A DNA stretch of 63,545 nucleotides from Lachnospiraceae bacterium UBA7054 (GCA_002492725.1 DLAF01000003.1:26032-89576), one strand, 5' to 3'. Shown: positions 35,029 through 44,366, numbered from the stretch's first letter. The notes: generated by a model from the letters alone, not told the origin. Numbers and translations: made by a program.

Positions 35029-36489
35029 ATGAAACTGAAAAAAGTGTTAGCGGTTACGCTGGCGGCGGCTATGACCTTATCATTGGCAGCCTGCGGCGGC
35101 GCTGAGGAAACGGCACCGGCTGCCCCTGCGGTGGAAGAGACACCCGCAGACAGCACAGAGACGGATACCACAGAACCTGCAGCGGAAGAGGAAGCGCCAG
35201 CGGCGGATGAGGCGGCAGCAGGAGTGCCTTCCTATTCACAGGTGAATGTGGGCGAGGATTACACGAATCTCACCGCGACCATTAAGTGGCTTCACCATAA
35301 GACGGACCGTGCGGAGGACGGAACGATCGATCAGATGATCGCTGACTTTAACGCAGTATATCCGAACATCACCGTGGAAGCAGAAGCAATCACGGATTAC
35401 GCGGAGGATGCTCTGCTTCGTCTGTCCACCGGTGACTGGGGCGATATCATGTTTATCCCGGCAGTGGATAAGTCCGAGCTTCAGAACTATTTCATGCCGA
35501 TCGACACTTTGGAAAATCTTTCCAATGAGATCAACTTCGCAAACATCTGGGAGTTTGGCGGTCAGTCTTACGGTGTGCCTTACATGGCTAACGCACAGGG
35601 CGTTCTTTACAACAAGGCTGTATTTGAGAAGGCAGGCATCACAACACTTCCCAAGACGCCTGATGAGTTCATTGCAGCGCTGCAGGCGATCAAGGATAAC
35701 ACGGATGCGATTCCGCTTTATACAAACTATGCGGCAGGCTGGACCATGGGCGCATGGGATGCTTATATCGGCGTGGTGTCAAACGGTGACGCTACCTATA
35801 TGAATCAGAAGTTTGTGCACACGGCTGAGCCTTTTAAGGATCCCGGAGACGGCACGGGCATCTATAATCTGTACAAGATCCTCTTCGATGCGGTAGAGAA
35901 GGGGCTGATCGAGGATGACTACACGACCACCGACTGGGAAGGCTGTAAGGGCATGATCAACAGGGGCGAGATCGGCACCATGGTACTTGGTTCCTGGGCA
36001 TACGCACAGATGGTAGAGGCAGGCGATCACGGTGAGGATATCGGTTATATGCCTTTCCCGATGAGCGTTGGCGGAACGCAGTATGCACTGGCAGGCGGCG
36101 ATTACAGCTACGGAATCAATGTCAATTCTTCTGATGAGAACAAGACGGCTGCTATGGTATTCATTAAGTGGATGACAGAGGAGTCCGGCTGGTGCTTCAA
36201 CGAGGGCGGTTACACGGTTCAGAAGGGTGGTCAGAATCCTGATATGTACGCTGCATTTGACGGCGCTACCATCATGAGCGACGAGCCTGCGCTTGCCGGT
36301 GAGGAGACCTTCTTAAATGACATGAACGCTGAGTCAGAGCTTTCCTTCAATGCAGGCGGAAACACGAAGGTGCAGTCGATCGTAGAGGCAGCTGCTACCG
36401 GTTCACAGTCCTATGACGATATCATGCAGAACTGGACAATGGTTTGGAACGCGGCGCAGGAAGAACTCGGGATCGAGGTCAACAACTAA
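35029..36489 (+). CDS. Sugar ABC transporter solute-binding lipoprotein
   Basis: 486 residues. Lipobox LAAC (TLSLAACGG), followed by an Ala/Glu/Thr-rich linker of about 45 residues that tethers the domain to the membrane. The binding domain starts at LTATIKWLHHKTDRAEDGTI and includes VPYMANAQGVLYNKAVFEKAG and GLIEDDYTTTDWEGCKGMI, typical of family 1 carbohydrate-binding proteins. With the two permeases and intracellular phosphorylases downstream, the ligand is most likely a beta-1,4-mannooligosaccharide. No ATPase gene is in the operon, so a shared MsiK-type ATPase elsewhere is expected. Expression is probably controlled by the divergent AraC regulator. Confidence 0.92.
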   Translation: MKLKKVLAVTLAAAMTLSLAACGGAEETAPAAPAVEETPADSTETDTTEPAAEEEAPAADEAAAGVPSYSQVNVGEDYTNLTATIKWLHHKTDRAEDGTIDQMIADFNAVYPNITVEAEAITDYAEDALLRLSTGDWGDIMFIPAVDKSELQNYFMPIDTLENLSNEINFANIWEFGGQSYGVPYMANAQGVLYNKAVFEKAGITTLPKTPDEFIAALQAIKDNTDAIPLYTNYAAGWTMGAWDAYIGVVSNGDATYMNQKFVHTAEPFKDPGDGTGIYNLYKILFDAVEKGLIEDDYTTTDWEGCKGMINRGEIGTMVLGSWAYAQMVEAGDHGEDIGYMPFPMSVGGTQYALAGGDYSYGINVNSSDENKTAAMVFIKWMTEESGWCFNEGGYTVQKGGQNPDMYAAFDGATIMSDEPALAGEETFLNDMNAESELSFNAGGNTKVQSIVEAAATGSQSYDDIMQNWTMVWNAAQEELGIEVNN

Positions 36490-36510
36490 CGATATTTCTT
36501 TCAGATGAAA

Positions 36511-36560
36511 TGAATAAAGGAGCTGTAGCGCTAAGGTATTAGTGCGCAGCTCCTTTTATC
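36511..36560 (+). terminator. Hairpin between binding-protein and permease genes
   Basis: AAAGGAGCTG pairs with CAGCTCCTTTT, followed by ATCG; an inner TAGCGCTA segment adds to the fold. Such a leaky terminator would keep the binding protein transcript in excess of the permease transcripts. Confidence 0.75.
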
Positions 36561-36593
36561 GAAAGATTTATATGGTGATTGGAGGGAGAGCGC

Positions 36594-37598
36594 ATGGCGT
36601 CAGAGATGATGACAGGGAAAACGCAGAAAAGAAGTTTGGGAGAATGGGCGGCGAGCAGGGACGGGCAGAAGGTGTTTGTGATGATTGCCTTTATGATCAT
36701 TCCTCTTTTGCTGCTCTTTGTTTTTACTTATCTGCCTTTTGCGGAAATGTTTGGTTTCAGTTTTTATAATATGAAGTATATCGGTGCAAGAAAATTTGTC
36801 GGTCTGAAAAACTATGTCAAAGTATTTCAAAGGGATGATTGCTTCGGAGCACTGAAACTCAGTCTGTATTATATGGCCGGGTCGGTGGTACAGCTTGCAC
36901 TGTCACTGTATCTGGCAACGATCCTGAGCTTTAAGGTAAAGGGCGGCAACCTCTTTAAAGGATTTATGTTTTTTCCCTTTTTGATCAATGGTATTGCCAT
37001 TGGATTTATTTTTAAGTTTTTCTATACCAGAGGTTTTGTGTTTGATACGGTGCTGCAATGGTGCGGTTTTGAGTTGGAGAACCTTCCCTACTGGCTGAAG
37101 GATCAGAGCATCAATAATATATCTTTGGTGGGAACCTCCGTATGGCGGTATTTTGGACAGAATATGGTGCTTTTTATCGGCGCGATCATGTCCGTGGATG
37201 CGGAATTGTATGAGGCGGCGATGCTCGACGGCGCCAATCGTTTCCAACAGTTCCGTTATATTATCCTGCCCGGCATTAAAACCATTATCACGCTGAATGT
37301 TATCTTGTCGATCACCGGTTCACTGAGTGCGTTTGAGCCGCCTTATGTTATCACTTCCGGCGCAAACGGAACGGGCACTTATTTTGTGATCATGCACGAG
37401 ATTGCACATACGCAGCAAAAAGTAGGATTGGCGTCGGCCATGGCGATCGTTCTTTTGATGATTATATTTGCAGCGACGATCCTGCAAAAACTGTTCTTTA
37501 AATACGTCTTTAAGGGCGCGGATGATGAGGATTTGAACGCATCCGTAAAACGGGATAAAAAGCTGGCAAAGTATGCGGCAAGAAAGGCGGGGAGATAA
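36594..37598 (+). CDS. Sugar ABC transporter permease (MalF-like)
   Basis: 334 residues from the ATG at 36594 behind GGAGGGAG. Six predicted membrane helices, starting with VFVMIAFMIIPLLLLFVFTYL. The cytoplasmic EAA loop that docks the ATPase reads ELYEAAMLDGANRFQQFRYIILPGIK. It pairs with the next gene, which begins at the base after its stop codon. The C-terminal tail is basic (KRDKKLAKYAARKAGR). Confidence 0.92.
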   Translation: MASEMMTGKTQKRSLGEWAASRDGQKVFVMIAFMIIPLLLLFVFTYLPFAEMFGFSFYNMKYIGARKFVGLKNYVKVFQRDDCFGALKLSLYYMAGSVVQLALSLYLATILSFKVKGGNLFKGFMFFPFLINGIAIGFIFKFFYTRGFVFDTVLQWCGFELENLPYWLKDQSINNISLVGTSVWRYFGQNMVLFIGAIMSVDAELYEAAMLDGANRFQQFRYIILPGIKTIITLNVILSITGSLSAFEPPYVITSGANGTGTYFVIMHEIAHTQQKVGLASAMAIVLLMIIFAATILQKLFFKYVFKGADDEDLNASVKRDKKLAKYAARKAGR

Positions 37599-38447
37599 AT
37601 GACGGCATTACAGAAAATCGGTAAATATACAATAATATTTCTGAAATATTTTTCTTTGGTATTCTTCTCGTTTGTGGCAATCCTGCCTATTGTGTCCTGT
37701 GTGGTCACGGCTTTTAAGACGGAGGCGGAATATCAGAATACCAATGTGATGACACTGCCGGAAAGCTGGCTGAATTTTGACAATTTCGTACAGGCCTTTC
37801 AGAAGGCAAACATGGGGAGAGCGTTTCTCAACTCCTTTATCGTTCTGGTAAGTGTGTTGGTGATCTCCGTTTTTGTCGGAACACAGCTGGCCTATGTGCT
37901 CAACCGCTTTAAATTTCCGGGGAATACGCTGATCAGGAATCTGTTCCTGTTTGCAACTTTGCTTCCCGGTGTCGCCATGCAGGTGTCCGTTTTTGAGATC
38001 ATGACCAATCTGCACTTCATCAATACGTTGTACGGGTATATCATTATGATGTGCGGTACGGATGTCATATCCATATACATTTATATCCAGTTCTTTGAGA
38101 ATATACCGATATCGTTGGACGAATCGGGGGTCATGGACGGGGCTTCCTACTTTACTATTTTTTACAGGATATTGCTGCCGCTGTTAAAACCGGCGATCGT
38201 GACATCCTGTATCTTAAAAGGTGTGGGCACCTACAATGAATACTATGCGGCGAATCTCTATCTGCAGGATAAGAAAAAGTGGCCGACGGTGGCGACGTCT
38301 CTGTATACCTTTGTCGGTCCTTTGGGAAGCAAGTACAATCTGATCTGCGCGGGCGTGATCATCTCTCTGCTGCCGGCCCTGATCATCTTTATCCTCTTCC
38401 AGAAGCAGATTTACAGCGGTCTTACCGCCGGTTCCGTCAAAGGCTGA
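37599..38447 (+). CDS. Sugar ABC transporter permease (MalG-like)
   Basis: 282 residues, six predicted helices. The EAA loop is SLDESGVMDGASYFTIFYRILLPLLKPA. Start ATG at 37599 directly after the previous stop, with GGCGGGGAG as ribosome site. MalG-type permeases form the membrane channel with the MalF-type partner. A long hairpin follows the stop codon, ending this part of the operon. Confidence 0.92.
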   Translation: MTALQKIGKYTIIFLKYFSLVFFSFVAILPIVSCVVTAFKTEAEYQNTNVMTLPESWLNFDNFVQAFQKANMGRAFLNSFIVLVSVLVISVFVGTQLAYVLNRFKFPGNTLIRNLFLFATLLPGVAMQVSVFEIMTNLHFINTLYGYIIMMCGTDVISIYIYIQFFENIPISLDESGVMDGASYFTIFYRILLPLLKPAIVTSCILKGVGTYNEYYAANLYLQDKKKWPTVATSLYTFVGPLGSKYNLICAGVIISLLPALIIFILFQKQIYSGLTAGSVKG

Positions 38448-38540
38448 CACGAAAAGTGCTTCTAAAGACGTCCCGCCATTGGACGGGACGCCAAGAAGTA
38501 CTATGTTTCGTGTAAGAGAATGCCAAAGAACGGCATTCTC
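38448..38540 (+). terminator. Two consecutive hairpins after the permease genes
   Basis: Hairpin 1 (38448-38512) has outer arms CACGAAA/TTTCGTG, then AGTGCTTCT/AGAAGTACT and GTCCCG/CGGGAC around ATTGG. Hairpin 2 (38516-38540) pairs GAGAATGCC with GGCATTCTC. Neither has a U tract; they may block 3' decay or halt readthrough before the promoter at 38645. Confidence 0.6.
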
Positions 38541-38644
38541 TGCATGGGGAGCCTGAAATAAGGCGTTCTCTCTGTGCTCTTATGGTAATAATATACAAAA
38601 AATAATTTCTAATTAAGTAAAGATGCTGTTTTTACAAAAGCATG

Positions 38645-38672
38645 TTGACATTAGGGAAATTTACCTTATAAT
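38645..38672 (+). promoter_or_regulatory. Promoter of the epimerase/phosphorylase operon
   Basis: TTGACA (38645-38650), 16-nt spacer, TATAAT (38667-38672). It matches the LacI-gene promoter at 32692-32719 over most positions. An AT-rich interrupted repeat, TTTAATTAACAGTTAAG, overlaps the -10 end, in the position of the palindrome at 32719. Confidence 0.8.
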
Positions 38673-38773
38673 TTAATTAACAGTTAAGTTATTTCGCTCG
38701 TTTTAAGCTAAATATTAAGCTGGAAGCGGGCGAAATTGCATCTTAGAAAAAGACTTAAGGAGGGGTTCCTATC

Positions 38774-39943
38774 ATGATGGTGGAAGAGGTCAAAAAGCAT
38801 CTGACAGACGGTATCATTCCGTTTTGGAAGAAGCTTCGGGATGATGCGCACGGCGGTTATTACGGCTACATGGATTACGACTTAAAGGTCGATGAGAAGG
38901 CGGTGAAGGGGTGTATCTTAAACAGCCGCATCACCTGGTTTTTTGCGAACGCCTACCTGACGTTAAGGGACGAGTCGCTGCTTGCCGAGGCAAAGCACGG
39001 TTATGAGTTTATGCAAAAGTACTGCGTGGATCATGAGAAGGGCGGCGTTTACTGGTCTGTAGCTTACGACGGCACGCCGGAGGATACCACCAAACATACC
39101 TACAACCAGGCTTTTTCCATTTATGCCCTCTCTTCCTATTATGATGCGTCGAAGGATGAGAGTGCATTGCAGACAGCCATGGAGCTTTTTCATATCATCG
39201 AGGAGCGCTGTATGGATGAGATTGGCTACAAGGAAGCCTTCGACAGAGAGTTTCACGAGATTGAGAATGATAAGCTTTCCGAAAACGGCGTGATCGCGGA
39301 CAAGACCATGAATACCCTGCTTCACGTGTTCGAGGCCTACACCGAGCTGTACCGCGTAAGTGGTGATGCGGCCGTGAAGAAGAGACTTTTCTGGATACTT
39401 AATACCATCGCGGATAAGATTTACAATCCGGCCCTGCACAGACAGGAAGTATTTTTTGACAGGGAGATGAACTCCATTATTGATCTGCACTCTTACGGCC
39501 ACGATATCGAGACAGCGTGGCTGATCAGACGCGGAACCGATGTGCTGGAAGATAAGGCATACGAGGAAAAGATGCTGCCGATCATTCTTGACTTAACCAG
39601 TCAAGTATATAAGACGGCTTTTGACGGCCGTTCGCTTGCCAATGAGTGCGAGAAGGGCGTTGTGAATGAAAACCGCATCTGGTGGGTGCAGGCGGAGACG
39701 CTGGTAGGTTTCTTGAACGGATATCAGCTTGCGCCGGAGCACACGGAGTATCTGGAGGCGGCCAGGGCCGAGTGGGAGTTTATCAAGACGTATGTGATCG
39801 ACAAGAGGCCGGGTTCCGAGTGGTTCTGGGATGTGAACAAGGAAGGGAAGGCGGTGAGCGGTCAGCCGATCGTGGAGCCGTGGAAGTGCCCGTATCATAA
39901 CGGGAGAATGTGTCTGGAAGTCATTAAAAGGGGTATTAATTAA
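38774..39943 (+). CDS. ce: Cellobiose 2-epimerase (AGE family)
   Basis: 389 residues. An (alpha/alpha)6-barrel enzyme of the N-acylglucosamine 2-epimerase family. IIPFWKKLRDDAHGGYYGYMD, LNSRITWFFANAYLTL, SYGHDIETAWLIRRGTDVL and WWVQAETLVGFLN contain the conserved His and Trp residues of cellobiose 2-epimerases. In the R. albus pathway this enzyme turns beta-1,4-mannobiose into mannosyl-glucose, the substrate of the next gene product. The GH130 neighbours strongly favour that role over sialic-acid metabolism. An AAGGAGGGG site lies 8 bases before the ATG. Confidence 0.9.
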   Translation: MMVEEVKKHLTDGIIPFWKKLRDDAHGGYYGYMDYDLKVDEKAVKGCILNSRITWFFANAYLTLRDESLLAEAKHGYEFMQKYCVDHEKGGVYWSVAYDGTPEDTTKHTYNQAFSIYALSSYYDASKDESALQTAMELFHIIEERCMDEIGYKEAFDREFHEIENDKLSENGVIADKTMNTLLHVFEAYTELYRVSGDAAVKKRLFWILNTIADKIYNPALHRQEVFFDREMNSIIDLHSYGHDIETAWLIRRGTDVLEDKAYEEKMLPIILDLTSQVYKTAFDGRSLANECEKGVVNENRIWWVQAETLVGFLNGYQLAPEHTEYLEAARAEWEFIKTYVIDKRPGSEWFWDVNKEGKAVSGQPIVEPWKCPYHNGRMCLEVIKRGIN

Positions 39944-39970
39944 TAAAGAAAAAGGAAGGAGAAAGCTGAC

Positions 39971-41143
39971 ATGCTGCATGAACGGTACTACGTGGAACTG
40001 GAAAAGTATAATAAGCTGATTGCAAGAAAGAATGTAAAGTCGGACGACTACAACGGGATTTATGACAGGTATCAGTATCCCGTGCTGACGAGGGAACATA
40101 TTCCGCTGACCTGGCGGTATGACTTAAACCCGGAGACGAATCCTTATTTTATGGAGCGGCTTGGCGTCAACGCGGTGATGAATTCAGGCGCAATCGAATT
40201 GAATGGAAAGTATTATCTGGTGGCGAGAATTGAGGGGAACGACAGAAAATCCTTCTTCGGGGTGGCGGAGAGCGACAACGGCATCGACGGTTTCCGCTTC
40301 TGGGATTATCCGATCTTACTGCCGGATACCTGTCCGGAGGAGACCAATGTCTATGACATGCGCCTGACAAAGCACGAGGATGGCTATATCTACGGCGTGT
40401 TCTGCTCCGAGAGCAAGGATACCACCGTAAACGATTTGTCTGCGGCGGTAGCGGCTGCGGGCATCGTGCGGACGAAGGACTTAAAGAATTGGGAAAGACT
40501 CCCCAATCTGGTGACGAAGCGTTCTCCCCAGCAGAGAAATGTAGTGCTGCATCCGGAGTTTGTGGACGGCAAGTACGCTTTTTATACCAGGCCTATGGAT
40601 GATTTCATCGAGACTGGGTCGGGCGGCGGCATCGGCTTTGGCCTGTGCGACGATATCACCAACGCGGTGATCGATGAGGAGAAGATGACATCTATCCGCA
40701 GATACCATACCATCACGGAGGCCAAGAACGGCGCGGGCGCACCGCCCATCAAGACGGATAAAGGCTGGATCCACATTGCTCACGGTGTGCGGAATACCGC
40801 GGCGGGACTGCGCTATGTGCTTTATGCCTTTGCCACGGATTTAAAAGATCCGTCCAAGGTGATTGCAGAGCCTTCCGGGATGTTACTCGGCCCCAGAAAC
40901 TGGGAGCGCGTGGGTGACGTGTCCAACGTGGTGTTCACCAACGGCGCCATCGCAAAGGACAACGGCGAGGTCTACATCTACTATGCGGCCAGCGACACGA
41001 GGATGCACGTGGCGACAACGACGATTGACAAGCTGATAGATTATGTGTTTGGCACCCCCCGTGATCCTTACCGTTCCGTGGAGTGCGTGGCTCAAAGATG
41101 TGACTTTATTAAGAAGAATTTAGAGTTCTTACAAAGACAATAA
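39971..41143 (+). CDS. 4-O-beta-D-mannosyl-D-glucose phosphorylase (GH130)
   Basis: 390 residues, the length of the GH130_1 enzymes. Characteristic segments are IYDRYQYPVLTREHIPLTWRY, LGVNAVMNSGAIELNGKYYLVARIEGNDRKSFF and GAPPIKTDKGWIHIAHGVR. The enzyme phosphorolyses Man-beta-1,4-Glc to mannose 1-phosphate and glucose in the cytoplasm. Asp in the NVYDMRLTKHEDGYIYG segment is the likely general acid. It follows the epimerase by 27 bp with AAGGAGAAAG as ribosome site, giving the complete mannobiose route. Confidence 0.9.
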   Translation: MLHERYYVELEKYNKLIARKNVKSDDYNGIYDRYQYPVLTREHIPLTWRYDLNPETNPYFMERLGVNAVMNSGAIELNGKYYLVARIEGNDRKSFFGVAESDNGIDGFRFWDYPILLPDTCPEETNVYDMRLTKHEDGYIYGVFCSESKDTTVNDLSAAVAAAGIVRTKDLKNWERLPNLVTKRSPQQRNVVLHPEFVDGKYAFYTRPMDDFIETGSGGGIGFGLCDDITNAVIDEEKMTSIRRYHTITEAKNGAGAPPIKTDKGWIHIAHGVRNTAAGLRYVLYAFATDLKDPSKVIAEPSGMLLGPRNWERVGDVSNVVFTNGAIAKDNGEVYIYYAASDTRMHVATTTIDKLIDYVFGTPRDPYRSVECVAQRCDFIKKNLEFLQRQ

Positions 41144-41210
41144 AAAAGTAAGAGGCGATTAGAATCACACGGATGTGCTGATGGATGTTTCAATGAAGGA
41201 GGAAAAAGAA

Positions 41211-42233
41211 ATGAGCGAAGTAAAAATGATAAGCCCTGTTGTAAAGAATGTGCCCTGGCAGGAGAAGCCCGCGAATCTCGTAGGTGCACCAATCTGGCGT
41301 TACACGGAGAATCCGATCATCGGCAGAAATCCCGTGGAAGGCGTTGCCAGAATCTTTAACAGTGCGGTGATGCCCTACGGCGACGAATTTATCGGCGTGT
41401 TCCGCGGAGAACAGACAAACGGTATTCCGTATATTTATCTCGGACACAGCAAAGACGCAATTCACTGGGAGTTTGAGAAGAATAAGATTCCCTTCAAGGA
41501 CGAGCAGGGCAACGACTTTATGCCCATCTATGCTTACGATCCCCGCCTGGTAAAGGTGGAGGACACCTACTATATCATTTGGTGTCAGGACTTTTACGGC
41601 GCGTCCATCGGCATGGCAAAGACCACCGATTTTAAGACTTTTACGCGGATCGAGAACCCCTTCATTCCTTTCAACAGGAATGCGGTGCTCTTCCCCAGAA
41701 AGATAAACGGCAAGTACATGCTCTTAAGCCGCCCTTCGGATTCCGGACATACGCCTTTTGGCGATATCTTCTTAAGCGAAAGTCCGGATATGGTATACTG
41801 GGGCAAACACAGACATGTGATGGGCAGAAGCAGCGAGTGGTGGGAGTCTGTCAAGATCGGCGGCGGTGCGGCGCCCATCGAGACCACGGAAGGGTGGCTT
41901 TTATTCTACCACGGCGTGTCGGGCACCTGCAACGGCTTCGTCTACTCCATCGGCGGCGCGATCCTGGATATCGACAATCCTTCCAAGGTGCTTTACCGCT
42001 GCGAGAATTTCCTGCTCACCCCGGAGGAGTGGTACGAGGAGAGAGGCTTTGTGCCTAACGTGTGCTTCCCCTGCGCAACCATCCATGATTCCGAGAGCGG
42101 CAAGATTGCGCTCTACTATGGCTGCGCGGACAGCTATGTGGGTCTGGCGTTCACAAAACTGGATGAAATCGTTGATTACATCAAGAAACACAGCCACACC
42201 ACCGAGTCCGATACGGAGATTGGGATCCGATAA
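41211..42233 (+). CDS. Beta-1,4-mannooligosaccharide phosphorylase (GH130_2)
   Basis: 340 residues from the ATG at 41211, behind AAGGAGG. Related to but shorter than the previous enzyme: WRYTENPIIGRNPVEGVARIFNSAVMPYGDEFIGVFRGE, MPIYAYDPRLVKVEDTYYIIW and GGGAAPIETTEGWLLFYHGV. GH130_2 enzymes remove mannose units from the non-reducing end of mannooligosaccharides, giving mannose 1-phosphate. The GGGAAPIE / GAGAPPIK loop is shared with its neighbour and binds phosphate. With the epimerase and mannosylglucose phosphorylase it completes intracellular breakdown of imported mannooligosaccharides. Confidence 0.88.
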   Translation: MSEVKMISPVVKNVPWQEKPANLVGAPIWRYTENPIIGRNPVEGVARIFNSAVMPYGDEFIGVFRGEQTNGIPYIYLGHSKDAIHWEFEKNKIPFKDEQGNDFMPIYAYDPRLVKVEDTYYIIWCQDFYGASIGMAKTTDFKTFTRIENPFIPFNRNAVLFPRKINGKYMLLSRPSDSGHTPFGDIFLSESPDMVYWGKHRHVMGRSSEWWESVKIGGGAAPIETTEGWLLFYHGVSGTCNGFVYSIGGAILDIDNPSKVLYRCENFLLTPEEWYEERGFVPNVCFPCATIHDSESGKIALYYGCADSYVGLAFTKLDEIVDYIKKHSHTTESDTEIGIR

Positions 42234-42341
42234 GGAGAACTGTGCCGCATTTCGAGTCTGCCTATGCGCACAAGCAAAGGTACGCCGCATACTCTATAGC
42301 ATAGAAATTTTTTAAAAATGACTATGGAGGAGAGGAGTATT

Positions 42342-44195
42342 ATGGCGATCGGATATCTGACCATACAGGCGAGAACGGCGCACGATGCGCTGCCTTTACC
42401 CGGCGTGCGGGTAAGCGTTTTGGATGATGAGCAGAATCGTATCTATGAGCTTGTAACGGACGAAAGCGGAGAGACGAGAAGAGTAGCGCTTGAGACGATG
42501 GACAAGAGCTATTCGCAGAATGAAAATTTTACGGGTACGCCTTATATCACTTATAATGTATTTGCACAAGCGGAAGGATTTGAACCGATATCGGTTTCTG
42601 ACATACCGATTTTTGACGGTGAGTCAGCGCACCTTCCGCTTGTTCTTGTGCCGCAGCAGGGACGGGAGCGGGGGCAGACACAAACGCAGATCACGGTGGG
42701 GGCGCCCGCGGTCACCATGGAGGGAGAACGGGAGCCGGAAGGCTTTTTACAAAGCGGAGAGTCTCCGCAGGTACTCAGGCAGGTTGCCATTCCGAACCCG
42801 ATCACGGTTCATCTGGGCGCACCGGATGCCTACGCCTCCAATGTACAGGTCTCGTTTCCGGATTATGTCAAAAATGTGGCCAGCAGTGAGATTTATCCAA
42901 CCTGGCCGGAAAATGCGCTGCGGGCGAATATCTACGCCATTATTACCTTTGCGCTCAATCGTGTCTACACGGAGTGGTATCGGGCAAAAGGGTATCCTTT
43001 TGACATTACAAACAGTACCGCCTATGATCAGGCCTTTGTCTACGGCAGGCCCATCTATGATTCCATCAGCAGGATCGTGGATGAGATATTTAACGAGTAT
43101 GTGCGCAGGCAGGGACAGGAGGCACCTTACTTTACGTCTTTTTGCAACGGCACCACGACGACCTGCAGGGGGATGTCTCAGTGGGGAACGGTGACGCTGG
43201 CAAACCAGGGGTATGCGCCGCTTCGTATCCTGCGCTACTATTACCCCGATGACGTGGAGATCGCAGAGACGAATATCATCACGAATGAGCTGTCCTCCTA
43301 TCCGGGTACGCCGTTAAGAATCGGGAGCACAGGCCTGGATGTGCAGACGATACAGACATGGCTGGGGAGAATTCGGCGCAATTACCCGGCCATCCCCGTG
43401 ATTACGGATGCGCCGGGAACCTTTGGGGACAGTACGCGGGCGGCGGTCAGAAAATTCCAGAGCATTTTCGGATTGACTTCTGACGGTATTGTGGGAAAGT
43501 CCACCTGGTTTAAGATTTCCAGCCTGTATACAGCAGTCACCAGGCTGGCGGAATTAAACAGCGAAGGGACGAATCTGGGGATCGGTACCGTGCCGCCAGC
43601 CGCAGTTCTGCGGCAGGGATCGCGGGGGCAGGACGTAATTACCCTGCAATATCTGCTGGACGTCATATCAGAATATTATCCCGGCATTCCGGCAGTGACG
43701 CAGGACGGAATCTTTGGTGCAGGCACCAAGCAGGCGGTGACGGCTTTCCAGAGCAGAATGGGCCTTGTGGCGGATGGCATTGTCGGACCCGCTACGTGGA
43801 ATGCGCTCTACAGGACTTATCAGGGGATCGGGCAGAATGTACCTGCGCCAAATCCAACGCCGGATCCCAATCCCGCGCCGGGCACGGGCGGCAGCTCCTT
43901 TGCCTATACGGTAAAATCAGGGGATACGCTGTGGCTGTTGGCCAACCGTTTCGGCACATCGGTGGACGCGATCAAGCGGTTGAACGGCCTGACGAGCGAT
44001 ATTTTACAGATCGGGCAGATACTGCAGATTCCGACGGAGCAGCCCGCAGGATATTTCAATTATACGGTGAAATCAGGGGATACGCTGTGGCTGTTGGCCA
44101 ACCGTTTCGGTACGACGGTGGACGCCATCAAGCGGTTGAACGGACTTAGCAGTGACAATCTGCAGATTGGGCAGGTATTGCGGATACCCGATTAA
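42342..44195 (+). CDS. SpoIID-like protein with peptidoglycan-binding and LysM domains
   Basis: 617 residues from the ATG at 42342 (GGAGGAGAGGAG upstream). No signal peptide. Order: a beta-sandwich like carboxypeptidase-regulatory domains (about 1-100), a SpoIID/LytB-type domain (about 190-310: ALRANIYAIITFALNRVYTE, FCNGTTTTCRGMSQWGTVTLANQG), two peptidoglycan_binding_1 domains (about 325-400 and 425-490), a Pro-rich linker and two LysM domains (about 520-617). SpoIID proteins enhance or carry out peptidoglycan cleavage during engulfment. The missing signal suggests a mother-cell protein on the spore coat or cortex. It is monocistronic and ends in a strong terminator. Confidence 0.82.
   Translation: MAIGYLTIQARTAHDALPLPGVRVSVLDDEQNRIYELVTDESGETRRVALETMDKSYSQNENFTGTPYITYNVFAQAEGFEPISVSDIPIFDGESAHLPLVLVPQQGRERGQTQTQITVGAPAVTMEGEREPEGFLQSGESPQVLRQVAIPNPITVHLGAPDAYASNVQVSFPDYVKNVASSEIYPTWPENALRANIYAIITFALNRVYTEWYRAKGYPFDITNSTAYDQAFVYGRPIYDSISRIVDEIFNEYVRRQGQEAPYFTSFCNGTTTTCRGMSQWGTVTLANQGYAPLRILRYYYPDDVEIAETNIITNELSSYPGTPLRIGSTGLDVQTIQTWLGRIRRNYPAIPVITDAPGTFGDSTRAAVRKFQSIFGLTSDGIVGKSTWFKISSLYTAVTRLAELNSEGTNLGIGTVPPAAVLRQGSRGQDVITLQYLLDVISEYYPGIPAVTQDGIFGAGTKQAVTAFQSRMGLVADGIVGPATWNALYRTYQGIGQNVPAPNPTPDPNPAPGTGGSSFAYTVKSGDTLWLLANRFGTSVDAIKRLNGLTSDILQIGQILQIPTEQPAGYFNYTVKSGDTLWLLANRFGTTVDAIKRLNGLSSDNLQIGQVLRIPD
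43905..44190 (+). repeat. Tandem duplication encoding two near-identical LysM domains
   Basis: Two copies of about 130 bp, 156 bp apart (from 43905 and from 44061), identical over long stretches such as GGGGATACGCTGTGGCTGTT. Both encode SGDTLWLLANRFGT.VDAIKRLNGL with IQILQIP-type ends. The near identity at DNA level points to recent duplication or gene conversion. Confidence 0.85.
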
Positions 44196-44205
44196 AACGG
44201 TGATT

Positions 44206-44243
44206 GGCGCCGGCGTCCCGCCTGGGAGGCCGGCGTTTTTTGG
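44206..44243 (+). terminator. Strong terminator after the LysM protein gene
   Basis: CGCCGGC (44209-44215) pairs with GCCGGCG (44229-44235), followed by six T residues. Confidence 0.85.
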
Positions 44244-44366
44244 GCAGGCTTGCCTTTTGTTTTTTTCGTGCTATAATGTACACGATGGCAATGAGCAGTG
44301 CGCAGACGAAAGATGGAAAAATGGCAGCTTGCTGACAATTTTTCCAGATTGCGGATGCATAGGGCA

